A stretch of 64,000 bases of DNA, from contig JBAXEJ010000006.1 in the NCBI GenBank assembly GCA_037140475.1, forward strand, positions 1-64,000. The letters run 5' to 3'. This document shows positions 41,962 to 50,819 of this stretch, in pieces. The notes below the pieces were generated by a model. That model searched no databases, was not told the origin of the DNA, and was given only the letters and a program-made list of their open reading frames with translations. Each line of letters starts with the position of its first letter. The first letter of the stretch is position 1. The DNA is from PALSA-1006 sp037140475 (GTDB lineage Bacteria; Pseudomonadota; Gammaproteobacteria; Burkholderiales; Gallionellaceae). Made by a program: the position numbers and the translations under genes.

Positions 41962-44429
41962 TATGCTTTTTCCTTAAAGAGGTTACGGATGCGCGCTGCA
42001 TTACCAATCACCAATAGCGAACTGATTGGCATAGAGATCGCAGCCACTAGCGGGGTCACATGCCCCATCATCGCCAGTGGCACCATGATGATGTTATAGA
42101 CAAAAGACAACCCAATATTTTGCTTGATGGTACGCAGGGTACGGCGGGAAAGTAATGTAGCTAAGCGCACTTTATCTAATTCGTTTTGCATCAGCACAAT
42201 GTCGGCACTCTCAACAGAAACATCCGTACCGGAACCCAGCGCGATCCCTACGTTCGCCCGTATTAAAGCCGGCGCATCGTTCACCCCATCGCCTACCATT
42301 GCCACGCACTCGCCGTTTTGTTGCAATTGTTGAATGACGCTATCTTTGTCTTGTGGCATAACTTCAGCAATGACTTTCATGCCGCCTAATTGGCGTGCAA
42401 TCGCTTCCGCTACTGGTTTACGATCTCCACTCAGTAGCGTCATATTAATGCCGGCCGCACGCAGCGCATTTACCAAGCCTTGTGCATCAGTGCGCAATGT
42501 ATCCGCCAAAACAAACATAGCAACGTGCTCGCCAGACACTGCACAATGCACGCAGGTTTTTGCCTGCTCTTCCAATTCATTCAATTGCGCTTGCAAGTCA
42601 TCACTCAGCTGCACTTGCTCACTACGTAGCCAATCGAGCTTGCCAAGCAAAATGCGTTGCCCGTTTAGCTCCGCCTGCACCCCCGCGCCGGGCAAGGCTA
42701 GGAAGTGTTGTATCGCTTCGTTGCGATGGCCTAAACGCTGTTCATCGGCGGCAGTCACAATGGCATACGCCACGCTGTGCTCTGAGTATCGCTCGACTGC
42801 AGCGGCCATCCCCAGTAATACAGTCGCATCTTGCCCATTCGCAACGATCACTCGCTCCATGCGCATCTTGCCTTCGGTCAACGTACCGGTTTTATCAAAT
42901 ACAAAATGCGTTACGTTAGATAGCGTTTCGAGCACTTCGCCATTCTTTACCAAAATGCCGTACTTAGCCCCTAAACCAGAGGCGACCGCGATCGACATTG
43001 GCGTCGCCATGCCCAATGCGCAAGGGCAAGTGATAATCAACACAGAAGTAGCCGCCATTAGGGCAAATTCAAAATTGCCTGACCAAATAAAATAGGTGGT
43101 AGTCGCGCAGATCAATGTGACCAACACAAACCACGGCACGATGCTGTCTGCAATCCGCTGAATGGGTGCTTTCGATATTTGCGCCTCTTCAACCAAGCGA
43201 ATAATCTTTGAAAGCGCGGAGTCTTGCATTGCCGCCTGAACTTCAAGCACCAGCATGCCACTGCCATTAAGCGTACCCGCCGCCACATGATCGCCCACAT
43301 GCTTGCTAACAGGCATCGACTCACCACTCAGCATTGATTCATCCACCGAGCTATGGCCTTCTATCACCACGCCATCCATTGGAATTTTGCTTCCTGGTTT
43401 GACTAGGGCATGATCGCCTACTTTAACCGCACGAATAGAAGTCATCTTCTCGATGCCATCTTGCAACAGCGTGGCTACGCGTGGTTGTAATTCCATCAAA
43501 CGATTTGTCGCCGCAACGGCTTGGTGGCGGAACATGCCTTCCAAATAACGACCGATCAAAATAACAAAGGTAAGATTTGTGACCGTATCAAAATACACTT
43601 CGCCAGGATTGCCGACATCCACGGTTACATAGACTGAATAAATATAGGTTACCGTTAAACCAATTGAAATTGGCAAATCCATCGTTAGACGCATATTGCG
43701 CAAGCCACTCCACGCGCCTTTAAAGAACGGGAAGCCTGCATACAGTAGGGTAGGTGTTGCTAGAGCACAGCCCATCCAGTGGAAAAATCCGCGGAACTGA
43801 CCTTCACCCGCACCGCTGTATAGCGCGATCGAGATCAAGGTGAGGTTCATCATGCCGAAGCCAGCGAAGAATAGTCGGAATAGCATCGCGCGATTGGCAC
43901 GCTTCATCGCGCCTTCCGCCGTCTCAGGGTCATACGGCACACCGGAATAGCCAACCTTTGATAACTCTTTAATGATGTATGAGAGCTTTACTTTTTCGCC
44001 ATTCCAGCGAATATGCAATCGCTTACCGGCCAAGTTGACGTTAGCTGAGTACACACCAGGAATGCGCATCATGCCACGTTCAATCAACCAGACGCAGGCC
44101 GCACAATGAATCCCCTCTACCAGCAAATGAGCGTCAAGCATTTCTCCGCGTGAATTTACAAATTCCTGCTGCACGTCCACCAAGTCGTACATTTCAACAT
44201 CTTTAGGTGGCACTGGCGGCGGCGCGAGCAAAATGCCTTGTGGTGTGCGCTTGTAGTAACCCTCTAAGCCAGCCTCATAGATAGCTTCACACACTGATTT
44301 GCAGGCGAAACAGCAAAACTGGCGCTGCGCATTATCGAGCTGACTATGAAAGTCGTCTCCCGGTGCGATCTCTAGTCCGCAATGAAAACACCCCGCATGC
44401 GCGAGGTGATTGTTTTTAGTTTCTTGCAT
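41961..44429 (-). CDS. ccoI: Copper-exporting P1B-type ATPase for cbb3 oxidase assembly
   Basis: An 822-residue heavy-metal P-type ATPase that supplies copper to CcoN. An N-terminal Cys-rich FixI domain (CFHCGLEI, FCCFACKSVCEAIY) and an HMA domain (GIHCAACVWLIE) precede the membrane core, with the CPC motif in ITCPCALGMATP, the phosphorylation site FDKTGTLTEG and the hinge MVGDGVNDAPAL. The length and N-terminus fit CcoI/FixI rather than CopA. It lies 17 bases after ccoH. Confidence 0.93.
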   Translation of the reverse strand: MQETKNNHLAHAGCFHCGLEIAPGDDFHSQLDNAQRQFCCFACKSVCEAIYEAGLEGYYKRTPQGILLAPPPVPPKDVEMYDLVDVQQEFVNSRGEMLDAHLLVEGIHCAACVWLIERGMMRIPGVYSANVNLAGKRLHIRWNGEKVKLSYIIKELSKVGYSGVPYDPETAEGAMKRANRAMLFRLFFAGFGMMNLTLISIALYSGAGEGQFRGFFHWMGCALATPTLLYAGFPFFKGAWSGLRNMRLTMDLPISIGLTVTYIYSVYVTVDVGNPGEVYFDTVTNLTFVILIGRYLEGMFRHQAVAATNRLMELQPRVATLLQDGIEKMTSIRAVKVGDHALVKPGSKIPMDGVVIEGHSSVDESMLSGESMPVSKHVGDHVAAGTLNGSGMLVLEVQAAMQDSALSKIIRLVEEAQISKAPIQRIADSIVPWFVLVTLICATTTYFIWSGNFEFALMAATSVLIITCPCALGMATPMSIAVASGLGAKYGILVKNGEVLETLSNVTHFVFDKTGTLTEGKMRMERVIVANGQDATVLLGMAAAVERYSEHSVAYAIVTAADEQRLGHRNEAIQHFLALPGAGVQAELNGQRILLGKLDWLRSEQVQLSDDLQAQLNELEEQAKTCVHCAVSGEHVAMFVLADTLRTDAQGLVNALRAAGINMTLLSGDRKPVAEAIARQLGGMKVIAEVMPQDKDSVIQQLQQNGECVAMVGDGVNDAPALIRANVGIALGSGTDVSVESADIVLMQNELDKVRLATLLSRRTLRTIKQNIGLSFVYNIIMVPLAMMGHVTPLVAAISMPISSLLVIGNAARIRNLFKEKA

Positions 44430-44446
44430 GAGTTTTGCCGCTAAAT

Positions 44447-44998
44447 TTATTTAGATACTGAAACAAAGACCTTCTGCTCCATGTCAAACATTCGCCCATC
44501 TTGCGTCACTTTGATTAGCATATCCCAATTACCTGGACGAGGAAATTTCATGCTCCCCGCATATCGACCTGGCGCTGTTTCATTGAGAGTTATGGTCGCA
44601 TCAAATTGAGGGTCGCCTGGCCATTGCGCGTTGATCACAACCTGCCCTCCTTGCACGGGTTTACCCACATTATCATTCAACTCGAATTGCAATTCTGCCG
44701 GATTACCAATCAATATAAATCGTGCTGCACTCTCCATCGCCATGCTGTCATTCGGTAGCCGGCTGGGCGAATGTAATTTGGCTTGCCATCCTAACGTCGA
44801 GCGCTCGGCTTGTTGCTTAACCCAATTCGCATCGTACTGATTATGCTTTTTGACATTGTAATTTTCATCCAACACCCGCGTAGGATGCTGCATTACATTC
44901 CACAAGAAGCGCATATTAATAAATATCCCTGAAAGGACAATCAGTATTAAACCAATCACCCAAGGATTACGCCAACCTTTGTTTTTTTGCGAAATCAT
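44447..44998 (-). CDS. ccoH: FixH/CcoH-family cbb3 assembly protein
   Basis: A 183-residue membrane-anchored protein with an N-terminal helix (about residues 13-35) and a periplasmic beta domain; YNVKKHNQYDANWVKQQ is followed by NDNVGKPVQGGQVVINAQWPGDPQFDATITL..., a FixH pattern. CcoH stabilises assembly intermediates of cbb3 oxidase. The position between ccoG and ccoI is standard. Confidence 0.88.
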   Translation of the reverse strand: MISQKNKGWRNPWVIGLILIVLSGIFINMRFLWNVMQHPTRVLDENYNVKKHNQYDANWVKQQAERSTLGWQAKLHSPSRLPNDSMAMESAARFILIGNPAELQFELNDNVGKPVQGGQVVINAQWPGDPQFDATITLNETAPGRYAGSMKFPRPGNWDMLIKVTQDGRMFDMEQKVFVSVSK

Positions 44999-45025
44999 TT
45001 CTTCTTTCTAAATCTAGCTGCCCAA

Positions 45026-46459
45026 TTAATGCTTTGGGCCATTAAACATCGTAGTGTATTCGGCTGCCATCGACGGCTCATCCACATTAAATACGCGGAA
45101 CTCAATCTTAGTTACTTCTTTTACGATACTGGCTTCTGGTGCCTTCACAAACACCGTAAAAGCTGTCGACTTCCCATGCAAAGCTAATTGCTTCTGATCT
45201 GCATCCACAATGATCTGATCTTTAACGCCACCCTCAGCTGATATTTTGACGTACACATCTTTATCAGTCTTGTTGAGCACCTTAAAGGTATATTTGTTTT
45301 GTATCGAACCATCACTCATCCGCACATAGAGTGGCTGACGTTCTGGGGCAACGCGCAAAGTAAGCGCTACCAAATGTGTTAAACCAAAGATAATTCCCGA
45401 TAGCGCCAGGAACAGAATCCCAACATAAACCCAAGTGCGCGGATGCTGATACAACTTTTTAACTGGGCGTCCCATCAATTCGTCTAACGAAGCATATCGA
45501 ATTAAACCGCGAGCGCGGCCAACTTTATCCATGATCGAATCACAGGCGTCGATACACAAGCCACAGGTGATGCAACCTAATTGTTGCCCCTGCCGAATAT
45601 CAACGCCCGTTGGACACACCTGTACACACTGGAAACAGTCGATACAGTCTCCCGTTTTTTTATCTTCATCTTGACCCTTGCGAATCTTTCCTCGCGGCTC
45701 TCCGCGTCCTTCATCATAGGCCGGCAAGATGGTCTGTGAGTCGCCCATCACGGCTTGAATACGCGCATAGGGACACAGCCACATACAAGCTTGCTCACGC
45801 ATAAAACCAGCCAAAATATAGGTGCCCAAGGTAAACATTAGCAACACAACCCAGCCGATTACCGGAAGGCTAAACGTTACTAACTGATGCCAATAGTTGA
45901 ACGCATCCACAAACCAAATCGAAAAGCTAATGCCTGTCAAGATTCCTATGGCAAACCATATCGCATGCTTAATAACCTTGAGGCGAATCTTAGTTGCTGT
46001 CCACGGTGCTTTTTCAAGCTTTTGCCGCTGAGTGTGATTGCCTTCTATTTTTTCCTCGAGCCATGTAAACCAATCAACCCATGATGATTGGAAGCAGAAA
46101 AAACCGCAAAACACACGCGATGCCACCGAAGTTACCGCAAACAAAGTCATTGCTAGCAGAAGTAGCAACAAGGAAAGCATCCAAATATCCTGCGGCAAAA
46201 TTGTGATGCCGAAGAAGTGGAACTGGCGATGATCAATATCAAATAAGATCGCCTGTTTATCGTTCCATCGAAGATAAGCCCCGAAAAAAAACAGTAACCA
46301 GAACGACTGCGTATAATTTTTGAGAGTCCGAAAGCGGCCAGGCATTCTTTTGGCATGAATAGTAGACTCACCTAAATTCACATGCCACTCTTCATGCTCT
46401 TGATAAAGCCCTGTTACGGCTCCAGCTTCAACACTGCTTTTTTTTACCGAATCATTCAC
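45026..46459 (-). CDS. ccoG: Cytochrome c oxidase accessory protein CcoG (FixG)
   Basis: A 477-residue polyferredoxin membrane protein implicated in Cu(II) reduction for oxidase assembly. About five spans lie in the first 350 residues. Two 4Fe-4S motifs are present (CIDCFQCVQVCP and CITCGLCIDACD) and a C-terminal FixG Ig-like domain follows. The start is GTG 46459 with AGGAG upstream; an ATG there is out of frame. It has a leader after the terminator at 46581, so it probably has its own promoter. Confidence 0.92.
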   Translation of the reverse strand: MNDSVKKSSVEAGAVTGLYQEHEEWHVNLGESTIHAKRMPGRFRTLKNYTQSFWLLFFFGAYLRWNDKQAILFDIDHRQFHFFGITILPQDIWMLSLLLLLLAMTLFAVTSVASRVFCGFFCFQSSWVDWFTWLEEKIEGNHTQRQKLEKAPWTATKIRLKVIKHAIWFAIGILTGISFSIWFVDAFNYWHQLVTFSLPVIGWVVLLMFTLGTYILAGFMREQACMWLCPYARIQAVMGDSQTILPAYDEGRGEPRGKIRKGQDEDKKTGDCIDCFQCVQVCPTGVDIRQGQQLGCITCGLCIDACDSIMDKVGRARGLIRYASLDELMGRPVKKLYQHPRTWVYVGILFLALSGIIFGLTHLVALTLRVAPERQPLYVRMSDGSIQNKYTFKVLNKTDKDVYVKISAEGGVKDQIIVDADQKQLALHGKSTAFTVFVKAPEASIVKEVTKIEFRVFNVDEPSMAAEYTTMFNGPKH

Positions 46460-46580
46460 CAGATACTCCTAACTTTAATTTTTTTATAATTTTTCAAGAA
46501 AACTCCACCTAACCTCTGCGATATAACTTGCAAAAATCACGTAGCGATTCCCTTTTTCTAATCTTTATCAGTATTAAGAT

Positions 46581-46605
46581 AAAAAAAGAGGAGGCAAGCC
46601 TCCTC
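46581..46605 (-). terminator. Intrinsic terminator closing the ccoNOQP transcript
   Basis: GAGGAGGC/GCCTCCTC forms a tight stem, followed on the minus strand by seven T. It lies between the 41-residue small-protein gene and ccoG, splitting structural and assembly genes into separate transcription units. Confidence 0.85.
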
Positions 46606-46624
46606 CTTCCTTGATCCAGCAATA

Positions 46625-46750
46625 TTACTTCTCGCCAGATTTTTTTGTTGTCGCGTTTTTGAACAGCCAGATCAACGCTGCAATTACAGCACTAAATGCC
46701 CCCGCCGTAGCTATCATCAAGGCCCACCAAACAAAGTCATGATCGTTCAA
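46625..46750 (-). CDS. 41-residue single-span membrane protein in the cco operon, TTG start
   Basis: A frame from TTG at 46750 has a strong GGAG about 7 bases upstream and no nearby in-frame ATG that would keep the helix intact. The product begins MNDHDFVWWALMIATAG, has one hydrophobic helix (about residues 7-30) ending in W-L-F-K-N, and a short Lys-rich tail. It is 56 bases after the ccoP stop and just before the terminator, so it belongs to the ccoNOQP unit. The layout resembles a CcoQ- or CcoM-like small subunit, but this is inference from size and context. Confidence 0.65.
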   Translation of the reverse strand: MNDHDFVWWALMIATAGAFSAVIAALIWLFKNATTKKSGEK

Positions 46751-46806
46751 TTTAATTCTCCTTTCAACAAGTCTGCACGGATGGCACCGTGCAGAGATAT
46801 GAGTTT

Positions 46807-47757
46807 TTACTTAGCTGCCGGAGCTACTTCTGGTGTTGCAGCAACTGCTACAGCATCAGCTTTTCCGCCGCCCAATTTATAAACGTAAACAGCAAGCTTT
46901 TTCATCTCATCAGCAGACAACTTACCACCCGCTGTGAAGTTAGGCATAACGGCAACGCGAGCCATTGGATCGCCCGAGTTCACGCCATACTTGATGGTTT
47001 GCTTGATGCCGTCTATAGATCCGTCAAAGCGCCAGACTTTATCAGTCAGATTAGCAGAACCCATCGCAGCCATGCCTTTGCCATCAGCACCGTGACAAGC
47101 AACACAACCTTTTTCCGTAAACAACGGAGTAGAAGTTGGCTTGCCTTCAGCAACCGCATTAGCCAAAGTATCTAGCTCTTTTTCAGACAACATGTCCTTG
47201 TGAGCGATCATCATGCCCTGACGTCCGTTGCTGATGGTTTCATGAATAGTGGCAATTTCACCGCCATACAGCCAGTCATCATCCAACAGAACTGGCGCCA
47301 TCAAACCTTGCTCACGTTTCGCAAACTTGGCACCTTGAATCGTTCCCACACCATTTTGACCATGGCAGGCAGCGCAGTTATCAGAAAACAACACCTTACC
47401 GGAGGCCAAAGAGTACTTGGTCATCTCTTCGTCAGCCAATATAGCTGCAGGAGTCATGCCTTTTAACTTGCTTTCCCACTTACTACGGTACTCATCGAGC
47501 ACCTTCTGGTCTTCAGCCAACTCTTTAATAGCAGTCCACTGACCAGAACCTGGCAAGCCTACGCCTTTGAAGAAAGTGCCATTAGTTGCAAACGGAATAC
47601 TTGGGTACATCAAGAAATACACACAAACCCAAACAGCACTCGCAGTCAAGCCAAGCATCCACCACTTTGGTGGCTGATTGACGAAATCGCCTAGATCGTC
47701 ATCCCATACGTGACCCGTGGTAGGCACGCCACCAGCGGAGTTGTGATTGTCACTCAT
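46807..47757 (-). CDS. ccoP: cbb3 oxidase dihaem subunit CcoP
   Basis: A 316-residue membrane-anchored cytochrome c. An N-terminal segment (WDDDLGDFVNQPPKWWMLGLTASAVWVCVYFLMYPSIP) carries the conserved helix; two class I haem domains have CAACH (about residue 131) and CVACH (about residue 219), with distal Met candidates in AVMPNF and later. It has an Ala/Val-rich C-terminal tail. Its ATG overlaps the ccoQ stop by four bases. Confidence 0.94.
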   Translation of the reverse strand: MSDNHNSAGGVPTTGHVWDDDLGDFVNQPPKWWMLGLTASAVWVCVYFLMYPSIPFATNGTFFKGVGLPGSGQWTAIKELAEDQKVLDEYRSKWESKLKGMTPAAILADEEMTKYSLASGKVLFSDNCAACHGQNGVGTIQGAKFAKREQGLMAPVLLDDDWLYGGEIATIHETISNGRQGMMIAHKDMLSEKELDTLANAVAEGKPTSTPLFTEKGCVACHGADGKGMAAMGSANLTDKVWRFDGSIDGIKQTIKYGVNSGDPMARVAVMPNFTAGGKLSADEMKKLAVYVYKLGGGKADAVAVAATPEVAPAAK

Positions 47758-47954
47758 TTTTTATCTCCTAAATTGTTGTACTCGACTTCGTCTCGCAGAG
47801 CCATATCACTCTGCGAGTCGAATGCATCCTTGTTCTTAGGATTGAAAACCATCACATAGACCACGACCATTGCCACCACTGCTGCAAGTGTAAAAAATAC
47901 GCCTTGCCAGTCGTTCATGGACATGGCTGCCCAGTCCGTGTGAAGGTAATCCAT
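47754..47954 (-). CDS. ccoQ: cbb3 oxidase subunit CcoQ
   Basis: A 66-residue single-span protein from ATG 47954 (MDYLHTDWAAMSMNDWQGVF...); a GTG four codons upstream at 47966 overlaps the ccoO end and is an alternative. The helix (about residues 19-37) ends in FNPKNKDAFD, typical of CcoQ, followed by an acidic tail. CcoQ stabilises the CcoP interaction with the core. Confidence 0.88.
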   Translation of the reverse strand: MDYLHTDWAAMSMNDWQGVFFTLAAVVAMVVVYVMVFNPKNKDAFDSQSDMALRDEVEYNNLGDKK

Positions 47955-47958
47955 CAGC

Positions 47959-48756
47959 TTAGTCACGGTAGTTCACGCCTTCTTCGAATTTCACGTGATT
48001 ACCCAAGGATTGTAGATAAGCGATCACTGCGTCCATTTCTGTCTTACCTTCAACTTCTTTAGCTGCACCGGCAAGATACTCGTCGGTATAGATAGTCTTA
48101 GGCACAGGATTGAATGGCATGATCGTCATCACATGCAAAGTCTTAAGCGTTTTTTCCACATTAACTGGATTGTTCTCCAGCATGAAGAAGTTTGGCATCA
48201 CAGACTCAGGCACAACATCACGAGGATATTTCAAGTGCTTGCGATGCCATTCATCAGAGTACTTTCCTGCCAAACGGGCCAAGTCAGGACCTGTACGCTT
48301 AGAACCCCACTGATAAGTGTGGTCGTACATCGACTCTTCAGCGATTGAGTAGTGACCATAACGGTCTTTCTCATCACGGAACGGACGAATCATCTGCGAG
48401 TGACACAAGAAGCAACCTTCGCGGATGTAAACCTGACGACCCGCTGTTTCTAGGGCTGTGTAAGGACGCACACCATCACCAGGCTGCCAATCAGCCAAGG
48501 TCTTGTGTGCCGATGTAGCTGGGTTCCACACGATCTTGTCCATTGAAATGGTGTTGCCTTGCTTGTCTTTGTGCTGCGTATTGTTGAAGGTTCCGTCGCC
48601 GCTACTCATACCGGTATTAGGTAGGTAGAACAGTGGCACGATTTCAACAATACCGCCAAAAGCCACAGCAATCGCGGTTAATACAAACATCAGGAGCGTG
48701 TTACGTTCAATCTTGTCCTGAAATTTAGTTGAATAAATTTTGTCGTGATCAGACAT
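47959..48756 (-). CDS. ccoO: cbb3 oxidase monohaem subunit CcoO
   Basis: A 265-residue membrane-anchored cytochrome c. ATG 48756 is chosen for the GGGGAG upstream; the frame extends 12 codons into the ccoN gap. One N-terminal helix (about residues 20-45) precedes the haem motif GCFLCHSQMIRPF and the axial-Met region YPRDVVPESVMPNFFML. The order ccoN-O-Q-P is standard. Confidence 0.94.
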   Translation of the reverse strand: MSDHDKIYSTKFQDKIERNTLLMFVLTAIAVAFGGIVEIVPLFYLPNTGMSSGDGTFNNTQHKDKQGNTISMDKIVWNPATSAHKTLADWQPGDGVRPYTALETAGRQVYIREGCFLCHSQMIRPFRDEKDRYGHYSIAEESMYDHTYQWGSKRTGPDLARLAGKYSDEWHRKHLKYPRDVVPESVMPNFFMLENNPVNVEKTLKTLHVMTIMPFNPVPKTIYTDEYLAGAAKEVEGKTEMDAVIAYLQSLGNHVKFEEGVNYRD

Positions 48757-48769
48757 TTTTTCTCTCCCC

Positions 48770-50200
48770 TTATGCTTTAGCTGTAGCGGCATTTACACCG
48801 CGAACAGCACTAGCTTGACGAACTGTCATCACCACGTTGAATAGCATGATCCACGTGCCCAGATTGAAAATCGCACCGCCAACAGCGCGCATCACATAAT
48901 AAGGATGCATAGCAGATACAGATTCAACGAAGGTGTAAGTCAAAGAGCCGAATTCATCGTAGTCACGCCACATCAGACCCTGCATAATGCCGGACACCCA
49001 CATCGCAACGATGTAAATAACCGCACCAACCAAGGCTACCCAGAAGTGAATATTCACCAGACGGTCAGAGTACATTTCTGTATTCCAGAGCTTCTTAACC
49101 ATGTGGTAAATAGCGCCGAAGGAAATCATCGACATCCAGCCTAGCGCACCTGCGTGCACGTGGCCAACTGTCCAGTCAGTGTAATGAGACAACGCATTCA
49201 CAGACTTGATCGCCATAACTGGGCCATCGAATGTTGACATCGCATAGAACGCCATCGCAGTTACCAGGAAACGCAGGATGTAGTCAGTACGCAACTTGTC
49301 CCATGCACCAGACAAAGTCATCATACCGTTCATCGCGCCACCCCATGATGGGATGATCATCGCTAAGGATACTGCAGCACCCAAGGAACCAGTCCAGTCA
49401 GGCAGTGCTGTATATTGCAGATGGTGCGCGCCAAGCCAAACGTAACCGAAAGTCAATGTCCAGAAGTGCAACACAGACAAACGATACGAGAACACTGGAC
49501 GACCAGATTGCTTAGGAATGAAGTAGTACATGATGCCGAGGAAACCACCTGTCAGGTAGAAACCAACCGCATTATGACCCCACCACCACTGAATCATTGC
49601 GTCTTGAACGCCTGAATAGATGGAGTAAGAGGTAAACATGTCTACTGGAATCGCCAAGCTGTTCACAACGTGTAGGTAAGTAATCATTACGATCATACCC
49701 ATCGTGAACCAGTTAGAAACGTAGATGTGAGATGTCTTACGGATCACTGTTGTCATGATGTGGTTCAGACCAAATGACAGCCATACAACCGCAATCATAA
49801 TGTCAACCCACCAAGGCAACTCTGCGTACTCTTTACCCTGAGAGAGGCCCAATGGCAAAGTAATCACAGCCAACACGATGATCAAGTTCCAACCCCAGAA
49901 GGTGAACCATGCCATGCCGTTGCTCCACAACTTGGTCGCACCTGTGCGTTGCACAATGTAAAAACCAGTTGCCATCAATACACAGCCACCGAATGCAAAA
50001 ATCACCGCATTGGTATGCAGTGGGCGCAGACGGCCAAAAGTAATTTCTGGAATGTCAAAGTTTAAGAACGGCCACGCTAATTCAGATGCCACATACACAC
50101 CTATTAGAGTACCTACAACTGCATAGATCACGGCCGCGATGGTGAACCATCGAACCACGTCCATATCATACTTTACTGGTGTCGCTTGAGTCGCTTCCAC
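48770..50200 (-). CDS. ccoN: cbb3 oxidase catalytic subunit CcoN
   Basis: Haem-copper oxygen reductase of the C family, 476 residues, about 12 spans. His ligands are visible in LRPLHTNAVIFAFGG (low-spin haem), QWWWGHNAVGFY (CuB), LGAHHLQYTALPDW (CuB pair) and HYTDWTVGHVHAGALGW (haem ligands). It gives high-affinity oxygen respiration at low oxygen tension. CTCC-type ribosome binding site (GGAGGAG on the coding strand) precedes the ATG. It is read from an FNR-type promoter about 205 bases upstream. Confidence 0.96.
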   Translation of the reverse strand: MEATQATPVKYDMDVVRWFTIAAVIYAVVGTLIGVYVASELAWPFLNFDIPEITFGRLRPLHTNAVIFAFGGCVLMATGFYIVQRTGATKLWSNGMAWFTFWGWNLIIVLAVITLPLGLSQGKEYAELPWWVDIMIAVVWLSFGLNHIMTTVIRKTSHIYVSNWFTMGMIVMITYLHVVNSLAIPVDMFTSYSIYSGVQDAMIQWWWGHNAVGFYLTGGFLGIMYYFIPKQSGRPVFSYRLSVLHFWTLTFGYVWLGAHHLQYTALPDWTGSLGAAVSLAMIIPSWGGAMNGMMTLSGAWDKLRTDYILRFLVTAMAFYAMSTFDGPVMAIKSVNALSHYTDWTVGHVHAGALGWMSMISFGAIYHMVKKLWNTEMYSDRLVNIHFWVALVGAVIYIVAMWVSGIMQGLMWRDYDEFGSLTYTFVESVSAMHPYYVMRAVGGAIFNLGTWIMLFNVVMTVRQASAVRGVNAATAKA

Positions 50201-50233
50201 AGTATCTCCTCCCTAGAGCTAGTTAATAACAAA

Positions 50234-50277
50234 TGCATTAATCACGTTTCTGAATACCTAGAAATGTGATTAATGCA
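50234..50277. repeat. Long hairpin in the ccoN leader
   Basis: Arms 50234-50251 and 50260-50277 are complementary at 17 of 18 positions, 12 of them consecutive (TGCATTAATCAC and its exact complement), around an 8-base loop. It lies in the predicted untranslated leader of ccoN. No U-run follows on the minus strand, so it is not a simple terminator. It could be an RNA structure or a regulator site. Confidence 0.7.
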
Positions 50278-50411
50278 CCCTTCCTTTGATGCACAAGCCA
50301 AAAACGGACGCGATAATCGCATGAGCTGTATCCACGAGTAAAGCGTAAGTTCCATTTCAGCGGGCCATACCCAACAATTCCAGTCGGGATATATTCCGCA
50401 ACAGCATGGAG

Positions 50412-50417
50412 ATACTA
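50412..50417 (-). promoter_or_regulatory. Predicted -10 box of the ccoN promoter
   Basis: TAGTAT on the minus strand begins 22 bases after the FNR box, the spacing of class II FNR promoters. It predicts a start site near 50405 and a leader of about 205 bases. Confidence 0.55.
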
Positions 50418-50439
50418 GAGAAATTCAATTTATTGGGTT

Positions 50440-50453
50440 TTGATGTAAATCAA
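50440..50453. promoter_or_regulatory. Perfect FNR/ANR box upstream of ccoNOQP
   Basis: TTGATGTAAATCAA matches TTGAT-N4-ATCAA at all defined positions. It lies ten bases past the 3' end of tRNA-Gly and is centred -41.5 from the predicted start site at 50405, which implies activation of the cbb3 operon by the FNR encoded at 38640. Confidence 0.85.
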
Positions 50454-50462
50454 AGAAAAGGC

Positions 50463-50536
50463 TGGAGCGGGTGATGGGGATCGAACCCACGTCTAAAGCT
50501 TGGGAAGCTTTCGTTCTACCATTGAACTACACCCGC
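50463..50536 (-). tRNA. tRNA-Gly (anticodon CCC)
   Basis: A 74-base cloverleaf on the minus strand with encoded CCA. The acceptor stem pairs GCGGGTG with CACCCGC. The anticodon stem AAAGC/GCTTT encloses the loop TTCCCAA, giving anticodon CCC. The T-loop has GTTCGATCC. It resembles E. coli glyU. No separate terminator is visible before the cco promoter. Confidence 0.95.
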
Positions 50537-50568
50537 ATGTAGAATGTGCGGCCATTTTACACGACAAA

Positions 50569-50781
50569 ATGCTCAACGTGATTACAGTCCACATCAACGG
50601 CGCCTCAAGAACATTTGAACAGCCCCTAAACGTTGCCGAGCTGGTTACGCAGTTAGAACTCACCGGCAAGCGCGTTGCCATCGAACGCAATGGAGAAATT
50701 GTGCCGCGCGGTTTATTTGCACAACAACAGATCGCCGATGGCGACAAAATTGAACTTGTCGTTGCAGTAGGCGGCGGCTAA
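50569..50781 (+). CDS. thiS: Sulfur carrier protein ThiS
   Basis: A 70-residue ubiquitin-like protein ending in the Gly-Gly needed for thiocarboxylation (VVAVGGG). ATG 50569 is chosen; the longer frame to 50500 runs through the tRNA gene. It donates sulfur to ThiG for the thiamine thiazole ring. thiG follows after 38 bases. No TPP riboswitch was seen upstream. Confidence 0.92.
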   Translation: MLNVITVHINGASRTFEQPLNVAELVTQLELTGKRVAIERNGEIVPRGLFAQQQIADGDKIELVVAVGGG

Positions 50782-50819
50782 TTTAGCGCCGCAAAATATT
50801 TCACATAGAAAGCATTCAC

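Noticed and set aside
42334..43095. 253-codon open frame on the plus strand opposite ccoI
   Set aside because: It lies wholly antisense to a well-supported P-type ATPase, is Ser/Cys/Arg-rich without domain features, and has no ribosome binding site.
46789..47175. 128-codon plus-strand frame opposite ccoP
   Set aside because: Shadow of ccoP; the repeated Ser/Arg/His pattern is antisense to Ala/Gly-rich coding.
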